Shown: positions 1 to 10,600, numbered from the stretch's first letter. The stretch is DNA of 64,000 bases from Bradyrhizobium sp. ORS 278 (GCF_000026145.1 NC_009445.1:7191001-7255000), one strand, 5' to 3'. Program-made: numbers and translations. Notes: generated by a model not told the origin, from the sequence alone.

Positions 1-39
1 GATCGCCGCGAGGCGCTGATAGACGGTCAGGTGTCGCAT
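1..39 (-). CDS. 5' end of an unidentified gene (partial)
   Basis: An ATG on the minus strand at 39-37 opens a frame that runs off the window edge and gives MRHLTVYQRLAAI. The basic, then hydrophobic start resembles the N-terminus of a membrane receptor such as a chemotaxis protein, but 13 residues are too few to assign a function. The only ribosome-binding-like bases are a weak GAGA just upstream. Confidence 0.3.
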   Translation of the reverse strand, partial: MRHLTVYQRLAAI

Positions 40-828
40 TTCTGATTCTCATTGCACGGACTATGTGCACGATACCAAGCTCACATTAATGGTTTGCTAT
101 CCGTGCACCGCATAGACGAACTAATTAGTCCCGCGCGGGCGCCGATCCGATCGCGCGAAACCAAGCACAAGCACAACCCGCACAAAGTTCACATCGTGTG
201 GTGGACTTGACACACCGGCGTGTCAGTCGCCGGAACTCAGCACAGGACTTTCATAGCCCACGGTTCCGCGTCGCCGCGACGCATGGAGCGCCCGAGCTTT
301 GTGCAATCAAGCCCTCCGGATCGAGGGCGCAGGGAAGACCAGGCCTCGGCTGATTCCTGCGGCCCCCGTGCGACAAGAAATGCACGGGGCAGGAACCACA
401 GGTTCAGCCGGATTGACCCGGCCTTCCCTGCGCAATGGTTTACGGCTTATACGCGTTCTCCTCGGTGCACCGGCTTGTTGGCCACCGTGCGCAACAGCAC
501 GCTCCGCGCGCTGCCGCGGGGATACCAGCTTCGGGGTATCAGGACCGCGCGACTTCGCCGTCCGTGCCGCCGCCACTCGTCAGTCGGCGTCAGCACGTCC
601 ATCGCATCCCGCCTCAACGCTCCTGACGATGCGCAGCGTCCCTCGTCGATGAAGCGAGACTGGAACAAAGAACAATAGATTCTGGAAAAGAGAAAGAGCA
701 AAGTTTGCGCACCCCCAGGCGGGCGTGCCAAGGCCGTTGATAGATCGGGCAAACTTCGTCGTCCGGCGCCGGGGGATTGCCCCCTTTCGCACGCGCCGGT
801 CGTGTGCGTGGCCTGCCCGACGGGCGAC
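40..828. other. Long non-coding stretch, probably a degraded dispersed repeat
   Basis: No convincing gene is seen in this 790-bp stretch. Several overlapping frames stay open on both strands at about 220-750, as expected for GC-rich non-coding DNA. One conceptual frame (about 299-652) contains GVSGPRDFAVR, which I recall as a translation recurring from non-coding repeats in Bradyrhizobiaceae genomes; that recollection is the only support for calling it a repeat. A small GGGGG-ATTG-CCCCC hairpin lies near 771-784, close to the end of the MFS gene. Confidence 0.35.
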
Positions 829-2040
829 TCAGCCCGCAGAAGACAGCGCCGCAGGCGCCGGCCGGCGCTGCCGCAACAGCAGCAGCATGGCCACGGCGGC
901 GCACGAGCATACCAGGCTCAGCGCCAGCGGCGCGTTGCTGCCGTAGCGGGTCAGGAGCTCGACCAGGATCGGGGCCGACACCGCCGACAGCGCGTTCATC
1001 GGCAGGCCGATCTGCGCCGAGGCCCTGGCGAACGCCGCCTTGTCGTAGAACACCAGCGGCATGGTCGCGCGCGCCACGGCGAGCGCGCCGGTCCCGAGAC
1101 CGTAGATCAGCATGAACAGCGCGATCGCGACATGCGAGCCATGGCTCAGCATCAAGAGCGGCATTGCCGCCGGCAGCGCCAGCCCGGCGACGATCGCGGT
1201 GGTGATGCCGTCCCAGCGGCCGCCACCGAGGAAGTCGACGATTCGGGCGCTGATCTGGATGATGCCGAGCATCGAGCCGAAGCCGATCGCCTCGGCCGGC
1301 GACAGGCCCTCGGCCTTCAGCAGCTCGATCAGCACGGCGCCCATGCCGAACGCGACGAAGGCGTTGAGGCCGGAGGCACCGACCAGCAGATAGAACGTGC
1401 TGCGCGCGGGCGGCGTGGCAGCGACAGGTGCGGCTGCGCCGGAGTCGGGCGGCAGATGATCGTGGACGCGGCGCGGCAGCAGGAACACGAACAGCGGCAG
1501 CGACACCAGGAGCAGGAGGCCGGCGTAGACGAGGCAGGTGCTGCGCCAGCCGATATGCGCCGACAGCGCCGAGGTGACCGGCCAGAAGATGCTGCTCGAC
1601 AGTCCGGTGACAAGCATCAGCGCGCCGATCGCCCGGCCCGCGCGCCGGCCTGCGATCTCATTGAGCACGATGTAGGACGCGGTCGAGAGCGTCGCGCTGC
1701 CGGCGATGCCGAGCAGCAGCCAAGCCGCGTAATAAGTGAGCGGCCCCTGCGCGACCGACAGCAGCGCGTAGCCCGGCGCCGCCAGCACCGTGCCGGCGAT
1801 CATGACGCGGCGGCCGCCCTGCTTGACGAACGGCCGCGCCAGCAGCGGCGAGCACAGCCCCATCGACATATACAGCACCGTCGTGCTGGCGAAGATCGCC
1901 GTGAGGTCCATCTCCAGATCCGCCGCCATGGCCCGGCCGATCACCGCCGGCAGGCTGAGCGTGCCCCAGGCGATCAGCTGGGTGACGGCCAGCACGACCA
2001 GGACGCGCAGGATGGAGGGATCGGCGATGACGGGCGGCAT
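829..2040 (-). CDS. MFS transporter
   Basis: This is a 403-residue protein with about twelve hydrophobic segments in two halves, separated by a hydrophilic loop around residues 200-215 (PPDSGAAAPVAAT). That is the usual layout and length of a major facilitator superfamily permease in the inner membrane. The loop after the second segment has an MFS-A-like basic motif (KQGGRRVMIAG). The substrate cannot be told from sequence. The gene stands alone, divergent from the dehydrogenase at 2250, and the 210-bp gap probably holds both promoters. ATG 2040-2038 is the first start in frame. Confidence 0.85.
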   Translation of the reverse strand: MPPVIADPSILRVLVVLAVTQLIAWGTLSLPAVIGRAMAADLEMDLTAIFASTTVLYMSMGLCSPLLARPFVKQGGRRVMIAGTVLAAPGYALLSVAQGPLTYYAAWLLLGIAGSATLSTASYIVLNEIAGRRAGRAIGALMLVTGLSSSIFWPVTSALSAHIGWRSTCLVYAGLLLLVSLPLFVFLLPRRVHDHLPPDSGAAAPVAATPPARSTFYLLVGASGLNAFVAFGMGAVLIELLKAEGLSPAEAIGFGSMLGIIQISARIVDFLGGGRWDGITTAIVAGLALPAAMPLLMLSHGSHVAIALFMLIYGLGTGALAVARATMPLVFYDKAAFARASAQIGLPMNALSAVSAPILVELLTRYGSNAPLALSLVCSCAAVAMLLLLRQRRPAPAALSSAG

Positions 2041-2249
2041 GCGGCGGACGTGGGCATTGCAGAGAGGGCGCGAGGAACGCGACGCGATGGCTTCTTTTAA
2101 TGCATTCGCGCCGCGGCAGCCCCGCTGTTTCGGAATTGCCCCCTACCGGTGATGGAGGATCAAGCGCCGCAACGGGCAAGCCGACCCGATTTCTGGAACG
2201 GCGGTGCGGGGCGACGGTTGTCAGCGACCGTCTCAAGGAGAGCCGCGCC

Positions 2250-3308
2250 ATGCCCGCCTACAACATCTTCCGCCGCGGCCTCCTCAAGGGTACGGCCGCC
2301 GCGACCGCCTTCGCCGTGCTCAACCAGGCATCCGCGCAGACCGGCGCGAACATCAGCCAGGACGGCCGCTCCGACACCGGTGCGCGCGAACTGCACGGCC
2401 AGTCGGTGCCGGAGCCGCCGCCGGAGAAGAGTGCCGGGCCGATCCGTCCCGGGCGCGGCTCGGCCCTGACCGGCAAGGTCGCCGTGGTGACCGGCGCGGC
2501 GCGCGGCATCGGGCGGTCGATCGCGGTGGAGATGGCGGCCAACGGAGCCGATGTCGTGGCGCTTGATATCGCCGGGCCGGTCTCGACCGCGTCCAACGCG
2601 GTGCCGGCCACGCCGGAGGACCTCGCCGAGACGGTGCGCCAGATCATGGCCTATGGCCGGCGCGGCGAAAGCATCCGCGCCGACATCCGCGACATCGCCG
2701 CCTTGCGTGCGGCCGCCGATCACGTCGAGCAGACCTACGGCAAGATCGACATCGTCGTCGCCGATGCCGCGATCCAGCGCTGGAAGCCGCTCCTGGAGAT
2801 GGAGGATGCCGACTGGCGCGACGTGATCGACAACAATCTCAACGGCACCGCGAACACCATCCGCGCCTTCGCACCGAAGATGGTGGCGCGCAAGAGCGGC
2901 CGTATCATCGTGCTGTCGTCGATGCAGGGCAAGCACGGTACCAGGGACGCGGCGAGCTATTCGGCGTCGAAATGGGGCATCCTCGGGCTGATGAAATCAG
3001 CCGCGCTCGAGCTCGGTCAGCACAACATCACCGTGAACGCGCTGATCCCCGGCCTCGTCGACACCGCGCTGACGCGCTACGACACCAGGCTCAGCGAGGC
3101 GATCCGCGAGACCGGCCGCGAGGCGCCGGCGCAGCCGACGCCGCAGCAGGCCTGGGACGCCCGTGCGCCGACGGTTGCGCTCAAGGTCGGCTGGCTGCAG
3201 CCGGACGACATCTCGCCGGCCGCGGTGTTCCTCGCGTCCGTTGCGGCGGCGATGGTGACGGGCGCGGAGTATGAGGTGACGGCCGGCGACAGCGCGAAGG
3301 ATGTCTGA
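2250..3308 (+). CDS. Tat-signal short-chain dehydrogenase/reductase
   Basis: This is a 352-residue SDR oxidoreductase. After a 70-residue leader come the Rossmann motif TGAARGIG, an aspartate ending beta-2 (VVALDI, favouring NAD), the catalytic serine region (VLSSMQG) and YSASK. The insertion between the YSASK region and the C-terminus resembles the carveol-dehydrogenase-like, mycofactocin-associated branch of SDRs, but no mycofactocin genes are nearby. The leader carries FRRGLLKG followed by an alanine-rich hydrophobic stretch ending QASAQ, which looks like a twin-arginine export signal; an exported SDR is unusual. The ATG at 2250 is chosen because AAGGAG lies 9 bases upstream. An upstream in-frame extension to 2100 is unlikely. 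Substrate unknown. Confidence 0.85.
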   Translation: MPAYNIFRRGLLKGTAAATAFAVLNQASAQTGANISQDGRSDTGARELHGQSVPEPPPEKSAGPIRPGRGSALTGKVAVVTGAARGIGRSIAVEMAANGADVVALDIAGPVSTASNAVPATPEDLAETVRQIMAYGRRGESIRADIRDIAALRAAADHVEQTYGKIDIVVADAAIQRWKPLLEMEDADWRDVIDNNLNGTANTIRAFAPKMVARKSGRIIVLSSMQGKHGTRDAASYSASKWGILGLMKSAALELGQHNITVNALIPGLVDTALTRYDTRLSEAIRETGREAPAQPTPQQAWDARAPTVALKVGWLQPDDISPAAVFLASVAAAMVTGAEYEVTAGDSAKDV

Positions 3309-3322
3309 GGACGGCGGACCGA

Positions 3323-4099
3323 TCAGCCGACCGCCCGATCGCGCGCGGGTTCGGCGAGCCAGGCCACCTCGGGCAGCGCCATCAGGGCCGGCTTGGCGAA
3401 GAAGTAGCCCTGGAACAGGTTGATGCCGGCCGAGCGGAGCACAGCGAACTCGGCCTCGCTCTCGACACCCTCGGCCAGCACCGCGATGTCGAGTTGCCGC
3501 GCCATCGCCGCGACCCCCGCCACGATGACCTGCTTGGCGTAGTCGCGGTGAATGTCGCGCAGCAGCTCCATGTCGATCTTGATCAAATTCGGCTGCAGTC
3601 GGGCCAGGAGATTGAGGCCGGCATAGCCGGCGCCGAAATCGTCGAGCGCGGTCCAGAAGCCGAGCTCCTTGTAGCTCTTGACGATGCGCTCGACATGGTC
3701 GGGGCTCGCCATGCGCTCGTTCTCGGTGAACTCGAACATCAGGTTTTGCGGCGGGAAGCTGGCGCGCTTCGCCGCCGCGAGCGACTTCTGGATGCAGGCG
3801 CGCGGCTCGTAGACCGCGTTGGGCATGAAATTGATCGACAGCCGCGCGCTGGCGTCGGTGAACAGGCGACCGGCGGTCTCGATCGCCAGCACGCGCGCCG
3901 ACTGGTCGAAGCGGTAGAGCTGCGCCTCGGTCAGCTGCGACAGCACGCTGTGCGCGCCCTCGCCGTTGGGACCGCGCACCAGCGCCTCATAACCCCAGAT
4001 CCGATGCGCGCCGACATCGACGATCGGCTGAAACGCCATCTTGAACGCAAACGGCAATTCGGTTCCGTCAGCGCAGCCCGCGCAGGCCCCAGCCATCAT
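3323..4099 (-). CDS. Stand-alone EAL-domain protein (probable c-di-GMP phosphodiesterase)
   Basis: This 258-residue protein is almost entirely one EAL domain. The signature motifs are in order: YEALVRG, NFMPN, FEFTENE, DDFGAGYAG, KIDMELL, AEGVE and FQGYFFAKP. The metal-binding and catalytic acidic residues of active EAL enzymes are therefore present, so hydrolysis of cyclic di-GMP is likely. There is no GGDEF, PAS or membrane segment, so the protein should be cytosolic. The short N-terminus has three cysteines or nearby polar residues (GACAGCADG) of unknown role. GGGAG sits upstream of tandem ATG codons at 4099 and 4096. It converges with the SDR gene, 14 bp away. Confidence 0.85.
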   Translation of the reverse strand: MMAGACAGCADGTELPFAFKMAFQPIVDVGAHRIWGYEALVRGPNGEGAHSVLSQLTEAQLYRFDQSARVLAIETAGRLFTDASARLSINFMPNAVYEPRACIQKSLAAAKRASFPPQNLMFEFTENERMASPDHVERIVKSYKELGFWTALDDFGAGYAGLNLLARLQPNLIKIDMELLRDIHRDYAKQVIVAGVAAMARQLDIAVLAEGVESEAEFAVLRSAGINLFQGYFFAKPALMALPEVAWLAEPARDRAVG

Positions 4100-4436
4100 C
4101 GATCTCCCAGGTTACCTCCGGGACACTACGGATGCGATCTTAACAAATACGGAAGGCGGCGGCAGGCGGCATGATAAGGGGTCTCGACGGCTGGCGGAGA
4201 GGATGCGCGCGCAGGAGGAAAGGTTCCCTGGAGCCTCGCCTCCTTCGATTCTGATCAAGCCCTCTGATCAAGCCCCATGTCTTTCTTTCGTCGCCCCATC
4301 GAGTCGGCGACGGAAGCGCCAGAGGCGAACGACGGGGGCCAAGCTGCCGGCGAACCTGCAAGGCCAGGCGAACATCCTCGCCAAACGTGGCCCATCACGC
4401 GCTTACATTGGCAACTGGACGCCGTTTCGCCGGGGT
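4100..4436. other. Intergenic stretch, nothing recognised
   Basis: These 337 bases lie between the EAL gene start and the LysR gene stop. They contain the upstream region of the EAL gene. I see no RNA gene, repeat or convincing small frame. Confidence 0.5.
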
Positions 4437-5375
4437 TCAGCTCGAGCTTCGCTTGACTTTCGGCGGCGTCAACTCGACTTCCCATGGTCGTGTTTGTCCG
4501 ATCGTCGACGCGAGAAACTCGAGATAGGCGCGGACGCGGAGGCTTGGAGCGATCTGCTTTGCATAGACCACGCTGATCGGAGCGGGAGCCAGCGTCCAGT
4601 CCGGCAGTATCCTCACCAGGGTTGCATCTCGGATTTCATTGGCCACCAGAAATGTCGGCACGGTCGCGATCCCGCCGGCCGTCAGGCAAACGACCTTTGC
4701 CGTGTCGGGATCGTCGATGACCATGGCCGGCACGCAGCGGACGCATTGCAGTTTGCCGTCCTTGTGGAGCTCGAGCTGATTGTCGCTGGCCGGCGGCCGC
4801 AGCTCGATCAGCTCGTGTCTGGCGAGGTCCATCGGCTTCGTCACGGAGGGGCGGCCTTTCATGTAGGCCGGCGCCGCAACGAGGCAGAATTCCATTCTGC
4901 CGAAGCTCTGCACGCCGAGATTGGGATCGACGATCGGGCCCAGCCGGATCGCGATATCCGCCTGGCCCACACCAATCACCAGTTTCGTTGCCGTCAGCTT
5001 CAGATCAACGCGAATGTTCGGATGCTGCTTGCGAAACGTGGACAGGTGCGGCGCGAGGAACATGCGGCCGAACGTGCTCGACGCTGTCACGGTGAGCAGC
5101 CCGCTTGCCCCGTCCCGATGACTGCGAATGACGTTGCTCGCCTCGATGCCATCGTCGAGCAACCGCCTCGCATATGGCAGGAAGGTTCGGCCATGGTCGG
5201 TCAATTCGAGCGTTCGTGTGGTTCTCGCCAGCAGCATGACGCCAATGTCGTCCTCCAGGCGCGCGATCTGGCGCGCCACGCTCGACTTCGGAATTTTCAG
5301 AGTCCGAGCCGCCGTCGTGAAGCTTCCGGCGCTCACGACTTCCAGAAAAACGCGCACGTCGGTGAGCTGAATCAT
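4437..5375 (-). CDS. LysR-family transcriptional regulator
   Basis: This is a 312-residue LysR-type regulator of standard length. An N-terminal winged helix-turn-helix spans about residues 3-62 (FLEVVSAGSFTTAARTL, then SSVARQIARLEDDIG). A periplasmic-binding-protein-like effector domain follows from about residue 90 to 295. Its start (5375) faces the flavin monooxygenase start at 5610 across 234 bp. Divergent pairs of this kind usually mean the regulator controls its neighbour in response to the aromatic substrate (inference from family behaviour). The effector is unknown. Confidence 0.88.
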   Translation of the reverse strand: MIQLTDVRVFLEVVSAGSFTTAARTLKIPKSSVARQIARLEDDIGVMLLARTTRTLELTDHGRTFLPYARRLLDDGIEASNVIRSHRDGASGLLTVTASSTFGRMFLAPHLSTFRKQHPNIRVDLKLTATKLVIGVGQADIAIRLGPIVDPNLGVQSFGRMEFCLVAAPAYMKGRPSVTKPMDLARHELIELRPPASDNQLELHKDGKLQCVRCVPAMVIDDPDTAKVVCLTAGGIATVPTFLVANEIRDATLVRILPDWTLAPAPISVVYAKQIAPSLRVRAYLEFLASTIGQTRPWEVELTPPKVKRSSS

Positions 5376-5609
5376 TGTTTGCGTATTCGGGTCAATAAGT
5401 TCAGTTTTGCCGTATTGTATCAGAACGGGCGCCAGCCTACCATTCGTCCCGTCGCGGAGAGAAACCGAATTCTTTCGTGTTCATAATGGCTTGTGGGGCT
5501 CGTCGATGGCGAGCGGACGGCCGCGCTCGGCCAGACGTCGCTCAGCCGGGCCACCGGGGACGTGACGACAGGACCGCGACGGCGATCGCTGCCGAGAGGA
5601 GCCGAGAGC
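5376..5609. promoter_or_regulatory. Divergent LysR/monooxygenase control region
   Basis: The 234-bp gap between divergent starts should contain both promoters and the LysR operator. I could not pick out one T-N11-A box with confidence. A GAGAGGA ribosome-binding site for the monooxygenase lies at 5594-5600. Confidence 0.4.
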
Positions 5610-7298
5610 ATGGACTTCGACACTGACGTTCTGGTGCTGGGCGCGGGACCCGTCGGGACGACGCTCGGCAACGAACTGGTCCGCCACGGGATCAAGCCCC
5701 GCATCGTCGACAGGGCACCGTCCATCCGAGAAGTTTCGAAAGCGATGATCCTGCATGTGCGCACGCAGGAGGTGCTGGACAAGGTCGGCGTCGCGTCCCG
5801 GCTCGTCAGCGAGGCGCAACCATTGACCGAAGTGGTCGTGCACGCCTATGGCAAGCACATCGGCTCCTGGGATCTCGACGACATCGACAGCGACTACAAG
5901 CATCCGCTCATCATCGGGCAAAACAAGACCCAACACGCGCTTCTCGACCTCTTGAACGCAGGCGGCGTCGACGTGCAGTGGAACACCGAGGCGATGTCGT
6001 TCGAGATGACGCCCGATGGCGTGACCACGACATTGAAGGTGACGGATCCTGTCACGCACAGCACACGTGAAGACATCGTTCGCTCCCGTTACATCTGCGG
6101 TTGCGAAGGGTCCAACAGCCTCGTGCGTCGGTCGCTCAACTTCACGTTCGAGGGCGACCGTTACACCGGCGAGCAGTTCATCCAGGCCGACTGCCGCATC
6201 AGGTGGGCGTTGCCGAAAGGCAGATCCTATCTGTTCCTGACCGCTGTCGGTTACATGATGGTGATCGAGTTTCCGAACGACGTCGTCCGGATATTCATTT
6301 CGCTGCCCGACACTCCCAACGCGGCTGGAGCGAAGGAAGCCGCAGCCCAGCTCGGTGCGGTCGAGTCCACGACCGAGGAGCCGACGCTCGAGGACATCCG
6401 CCACCATTTGACCGAGCTCTCGGGCTTCGCGTGCGAGCTGTCTGATCCGATCTGGCTCGCCCGCTATCGGACGTCGCACCGCTATGCCAATCATTTCAGC
6501 CAGGGCCGGGCCTTCATCGCCGGCGACGCGGGACATGTGCATGTGCCGATCGGCGGCCAGGGCATGAACACGGGCATCCAGGATGCGTTCAATCTCGGTT
6601 GGAAACTGGCCGGTGTCGCAAAGGGCGAACTGAAGCCGTCCGTGCTTGAGAGTTATCACGCCGAGCGCCACCCCGTGGCGGAAAGCCTGATCAAGGGCAC
6701 GAATCTCGCCTACACGGGGATCCTGCACCCGAGTGAGGCGCGCCAGCACGCCGCCCGCCTGTTCGGCCCTTTCCTGATCCGCAACGAGCGGGTCCAGGAC
6801 TTCATGCGCAATACGCTCGAGGAGCTGAAGATCTTCTATCCCTCATCGCCGCTCAATCTCGATCTCGGTGGCGCGACGGGACCCAGACCCGGCGAGCGCG
6901 TTCTCGATACCACGATGGTCCGGGCCTCGGACAAGAGCACGGTCACGATCAACCGTCTGACCCGCTCGCCAGGCTGGACGCTGTTGATCTTCGGCGGCCG
7001 CGACGACATGGCCCTCGACGAGGCGTTCGCATTGTCTGCCGATGTGACCGGCCGCTTCGGCAAGCTGATGACGCCCTATGTGATCGTCGCCGACAAGATC
7101 GCGCCCGAGAGCGCAGGCGGATCCGACCATATCTTGCTCGACACGCTGCATCTTGCGCATGAGCGCTACGGCGTCACGACGCCGGTGTTCTACCTCCTGC
7201 GACCCGATACCTATATCGGCGCACGCGGCCCATTGAGCGCGCGCGCCGGCCTGCTGGCGCACCTCGAGACCATCTTTGCCGAGGCAGGCTCGAACTGA
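5610..7298 (+). CDS. FAD-dependent aromatic monooxygenase (PheA/TfdB family)
   Basis: This is a 562-residue flavoprotein hydroxylase. The FAD dinucleotide motif GAGPVG is at about residue 11, a conserved histidine/arginine segment (LHVRTQEVLD) at about 49, and the second FAD motif with substrate-pocket loop (GDAGHVHVPIGGQGMN) at about 305. The C-terminal 170 residues match the thioredoxin-like domain of the phenol hydroxylase class (LIFGGRDD, then YLLRPDTYIGAR at the end). These enzymes use NAD(P)H and oxygen to add a hydroxyl group to phenolic rings. ATG 5610 is chosen over an upstream in-frame start at 5493 because of GAGAGGA 9 bases before it. Probably controlled by the divergent LysR. The exact substrate is unknown. 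Confidence 0.85.
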   Translation: MDFDTDVLVLGAGPVGTTLGNELVRHGIKPRIVDRAPSIREVSKAMILHVRTQEVLDKVGVASRLVSEAQPLTEVVVHAYGKHIGSWDLDDIDSDYKHPLIIGQNKTQHALLDLLNAGGVDVQWNTEAMSFEMTPDGVTTTLKVTDPVTHSTREDIVRSRYICGCEGSNSLVRRSLNFTFEGDRYTGEQFIQADCRIRWALPKGRSYLFLTAVGYMMVIEFPNDVVRIFISLPDTPNAAGAKEAAAQLGAVESTTEEPTLEDIRHHLTELSGFACELSDPIWLARYRTSHRYANHFSQGRAFIAGDAGHVHVPIGGQGMNTGIQDAFNLGWKLAGVAKGELKPSVLESYHAERHPVAESLIKGTNLAYTGILHPSEARQHAARLFGPFLIRNERVQDFMRNTLEELKIFYPSSPLNLDLGGATGPRPGERVLDTTMVRASDKSTVTINRLTRSPGWTLLIFGGRDDMALDEAFALSADVTGRFGKLMTPYVIVADKIAPESAGGSDHILLDTLHLAHERYGVTTPVFYLLRPDTYIGARGPLSARAGLLAHLETIFAEAGSN

Positions 7299-7615
7299 GG
7301 TCTCCAACCGCGATCCATGCGCGGTGATGCTGTCGCTGAAGTCGGCCCTCTTTCCGCCATCAAAACCCAGTCGCCGCCGGCCGTGGCGGTGGGAGAGGAG
7401 CTGGGGTCGAAAATTCTTCAGGTAGCCTAACCACAGCCGAACGCAAGGACCCCGTCGCCTTCGCGATTTCGACTGTCGCACGGATCTCGTCCTGCAGTGC
7501 GACAGACAGGCCGTTCAGCTTTACGACGGCCGACAGTTCCCGCCCTCGGTGCGCGGCCAGTCGCGGTGGCGCGCACGGATCGCGATACCGGAAGCTTCAG
7601 CTTGTCGATCAAATA
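7299..7615. other. Intergenic gap with a coding-like remnant
   Basis: These 317 bases separate the monooxygenase stop from the convergent stop of the giant toxin-like gene. Apart from the start-less frame described at 7360-7596, nothing is recognised. No strong U-tract terminator hairpin was found for either gene. Confidence 0.4.
7360..7596 (-). pseudogene. Start-less coding-like remnant
   Basis: A minus-strand frame of 78 codons is open between an upstream stop (7599-7597) and a stop at 7362-7360. It has a protein-like composition, including ELSAVVKLNGLSVAL and DEIRATVEIAKATGS, and a proline-rich end typical of a real C-terminus. It has no ATG and no ribosome-binding site. It may be the 3' end of a gene whose front was replaced when the neighbouring 15.8-kb gene arrived. 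The family was not recognised. Confidence 0.25.
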
Positions 7616-10600
7616 TCACCAAGCTGCATAATTTATGTTCATAGCTACGCCATTGGGAAAAATCTCGACTCCGCCATTACCGAACGAGCCATGAGCGGCC
7701 AGATACCCCCCCGCCAAAAGATAGAGACGATCAGAATTCCCGAGAGCCATATAGCTAGCTGTTGCAGAGCCAAGGTACATGACGGAGGAATTGCCGATGT
7801 AGCCAGCATTGTTTGATCCATAAAGCCAAAGGTTCGAACTGCTTCCGGCATGGCCGGCGTCCCCAGAACCGTATACGTAAACGTTGGAAGAGTTCCCGGT
7901 CACACCGGTGTTGCTCGAACCATTCAACGTCATGCTCGAAAAGTCGCCTGAAGTGGTGTAGTTTCCGATACCGTTGATAACTTCAGTTGAGGAAGTCCCA
8001 GCAGCTGAATTGTTGGATGCGCCATTCACCGTCAATCCGGAATTGTTGCCGACTGTCGTCACATTGCCATTTCCATTGATGGTCGCGTTTGTTCCGTAGC
8101 CGGTGTGGGTTGTATTGTTCCCTGAGTTGATGGCGATCTGATCGTAAGCTCCAGTCGTAGTATTATTCGAGTTGCCAGTGATGGTGATGATCGAGCCGTC
8201 TCCGATCGTGGTGGAGTTCACTTGACCAGTAATCTGGACGTTCGACCCGCCACCAATTGTCGTCGTGTTTCCGTTGCCACTGATGATCGCCTGAGCTGAT
8301 GGTCCGGCCGTCGTCGTATTTGAGCTGCCCACGACCTGAAGTAACTGCGTTTGACCCAGCGACGTTGAGTTCCCGGTGCCGCCAACGTAGATGTTTCCAC
8401 CATTACCGGCGTACGTCGCATTCGAGTTGCCGACGACGCTAATGTTCTCATTGCTGCCAGCGGCATTGTAGCTGGTGGTGTTGCTCGAGCCGTTGATGGC
8501 CGCTGCCGAGCTGTCGCCCAGCCACGTCTGATTTCCGGTGCCATTCACAGTGACGCTGGAACTCGTACCGACACTTTCAGCATTGGAGTTACCGGTCACG
8601 AGCATCCAGGCCTTGGCAGCCGCTGTAACCGAATTGCTGTTGCCGTTGACGGTGACGCTGGCGCTCGCCCCCACGGTGGCACCGTTGCTGTTGCCAACCA
8701 GCTTGAGCACATCACCGCTACCACCGTTGATCGTATTGCCGGAGCCATTGGCGGTGACCGTCGAGTTGTCGCTGACAGACGCCTGCCCTGCCGTTGCTGT
8801 CGTCGCGAACGTCACATTTGAGCCGCTGCCGGTGGTCGTGCCGTCGTGAGCGCCGGCGACGATGACCGTCGAGTTGGTCCCGACCGTACTGGTATCGTAG
8901 TTGCCATTGACCTGCAGCCAGGCGGAGTAGTCCATGCTGATCTGATCATTCGATCCGTTCAGGGTCGCAGACGAACCGTATCCGGCCGTGACGGTCGCGT
9001 TGTTGCCGTTGATCGTCATGGTCGAGGTCTGACCGGCCGTGACGTTGTCCTTGGCTCCGTTCACAACCAGGGTCGACGATGCACCAGCCGTGGTCGTATT
9101 GGAGTCGCCGATCACCTGGACGGCCGCGTAGGTTCCTGCTGTCGTTGTATTGCCGCTTCCGGAAATGGTGACCGACGACGCCAGTGTCGATGTGCCATTG
9201 CCGACGTAGCTCGTATCGGCCGAGCCGCTCACAGTAAGCGCTGCGCTCGCACCCGTCGTGGTGGTGTCTTGCGAGCCCGAGACCACGACGGTGGAGCCAT
9301 CTCCCACCGTGGACGTGTTGCCATTGCCCTGCACGGTGACGTTCGCCGCGCTGCCGAGCGTGAGCTTGTCCGAGGATCCGGTCACCGACGCAGATGACGT
9401 CTTGCCTCCGGACACGATATTGCCGCTGCCGGCGAGGGTGATCTTTGCCGAATCTCCGACAGACGCGTCGTTGGCGCTGCCGCCCAGCGTGAGAGTGGAG
9501 GTCGCGCCGGCAGTCACGAGAGCATTCGTGCCGGAGACGGTCGCGGTCGCGTTGGCGCCGACGGTGGCCGAATCGTAGGACCCGGCAATGTTGACCGAAA
9601 TCCAGGCCGCTGCCGCACTCGAGGAGCCCAGCGTGTCGTGCGCACCGTTGAGCCAGACGCTCGAATGATCGCCCGTATAGACCGTGTCGGTGTTGCCGTT
9701 GACCGTCAACCACGCACCGGCCCCGGTATTGATCGTGTCCTGAGAACCACCGACTGTCACGGTCGCGCTATTGCCTGCCGTGATGCCGTCCAAAGTTCCA
9801 TTGACGGCGACGGTCGAAGCATCGCCCACGGTTCCCTGGTTGTTGCTGCCTGTCACGACGACCGACGAGGACGCGCCCGTCGCGAAGCGGTCATTGCTGC
9901 CGGTGACCTGCAAGGAGGCATTGGCCCCGAGCGTCAGCTGATCGTTGGTTCCGCTCAGGACGCCGTGCGCGGCGGTGGTTGCGGTCACGGTGTTCTGCGT
10001 GCCGCCCTCGTCCACGGTCAGGCTCGCGCCCGCCGCGAGCATGTTGGAGGCGCCTGTGATGTTCACGTTCGCGGAATCGCCGACCGTCACGGAGTTGCCG
10101 TTGCCGGAGAGCGTCACAACGGCCTGATTGCCCGCGGCGATCGTGTTCGAAGCACCGGACACATTTGCGCTCGAGTTATCCCCGACCACCACGACGTTCT
10201 TGGTGCCGGTGACGTCCGCATGGGCATTGTTGCCGGCGACGAAGATGCCGTTGCTGCCGGTTGCCTGGATGATGGCGTTGTCGCCCTGCGTCAACCCCTT
10301 GCCCTGCTGGATGTTGTTGTTGGATCCGGTGACGGCCGCGATCGTGCCTGGTTCCAGCGTCAAGGAGCCACTGCTCATGGTGATGCTGTCGCCGTTTCCG
10401 GCAAGGTCGATCGTCGCGTTCGAACCATTGACGGTCAGGCCGTCATTATTGCCAATGAGCGTAAGGCTCGCATTATTGCCGGCGATGATCGTGTCGTTCG
10501 AGCCCACGATCACGGCATCTGCCCCGTCGGCAAGAACAATGGTCGCATTCGAAATTGCGATCACGTTTCCAGTGCCGGACACTGCAACACTGTCGTTCTT

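Noticed and set aside
220..678. 152-codon frame near the left edge
   Set aside because: No ribosome-binding site or fold-like pattern; three overlapping frames are similarly open. It resembles a repeat often mis-annotated as coding.
802..2100. 432-codon plus-strand frame antisense to the MFS transporter
   Set aside because: The translation is Arg/Gln/Ala-rich and low in complexity, while the opposite frame has twelve membrane segments.
4190..4202. GCTGGCGGAGAGG, similar to the tRNA-Ser attachment core
   Set aside because: It matches 12 bases only, diverges at the core end and has no integrase beside it. Probably chance.
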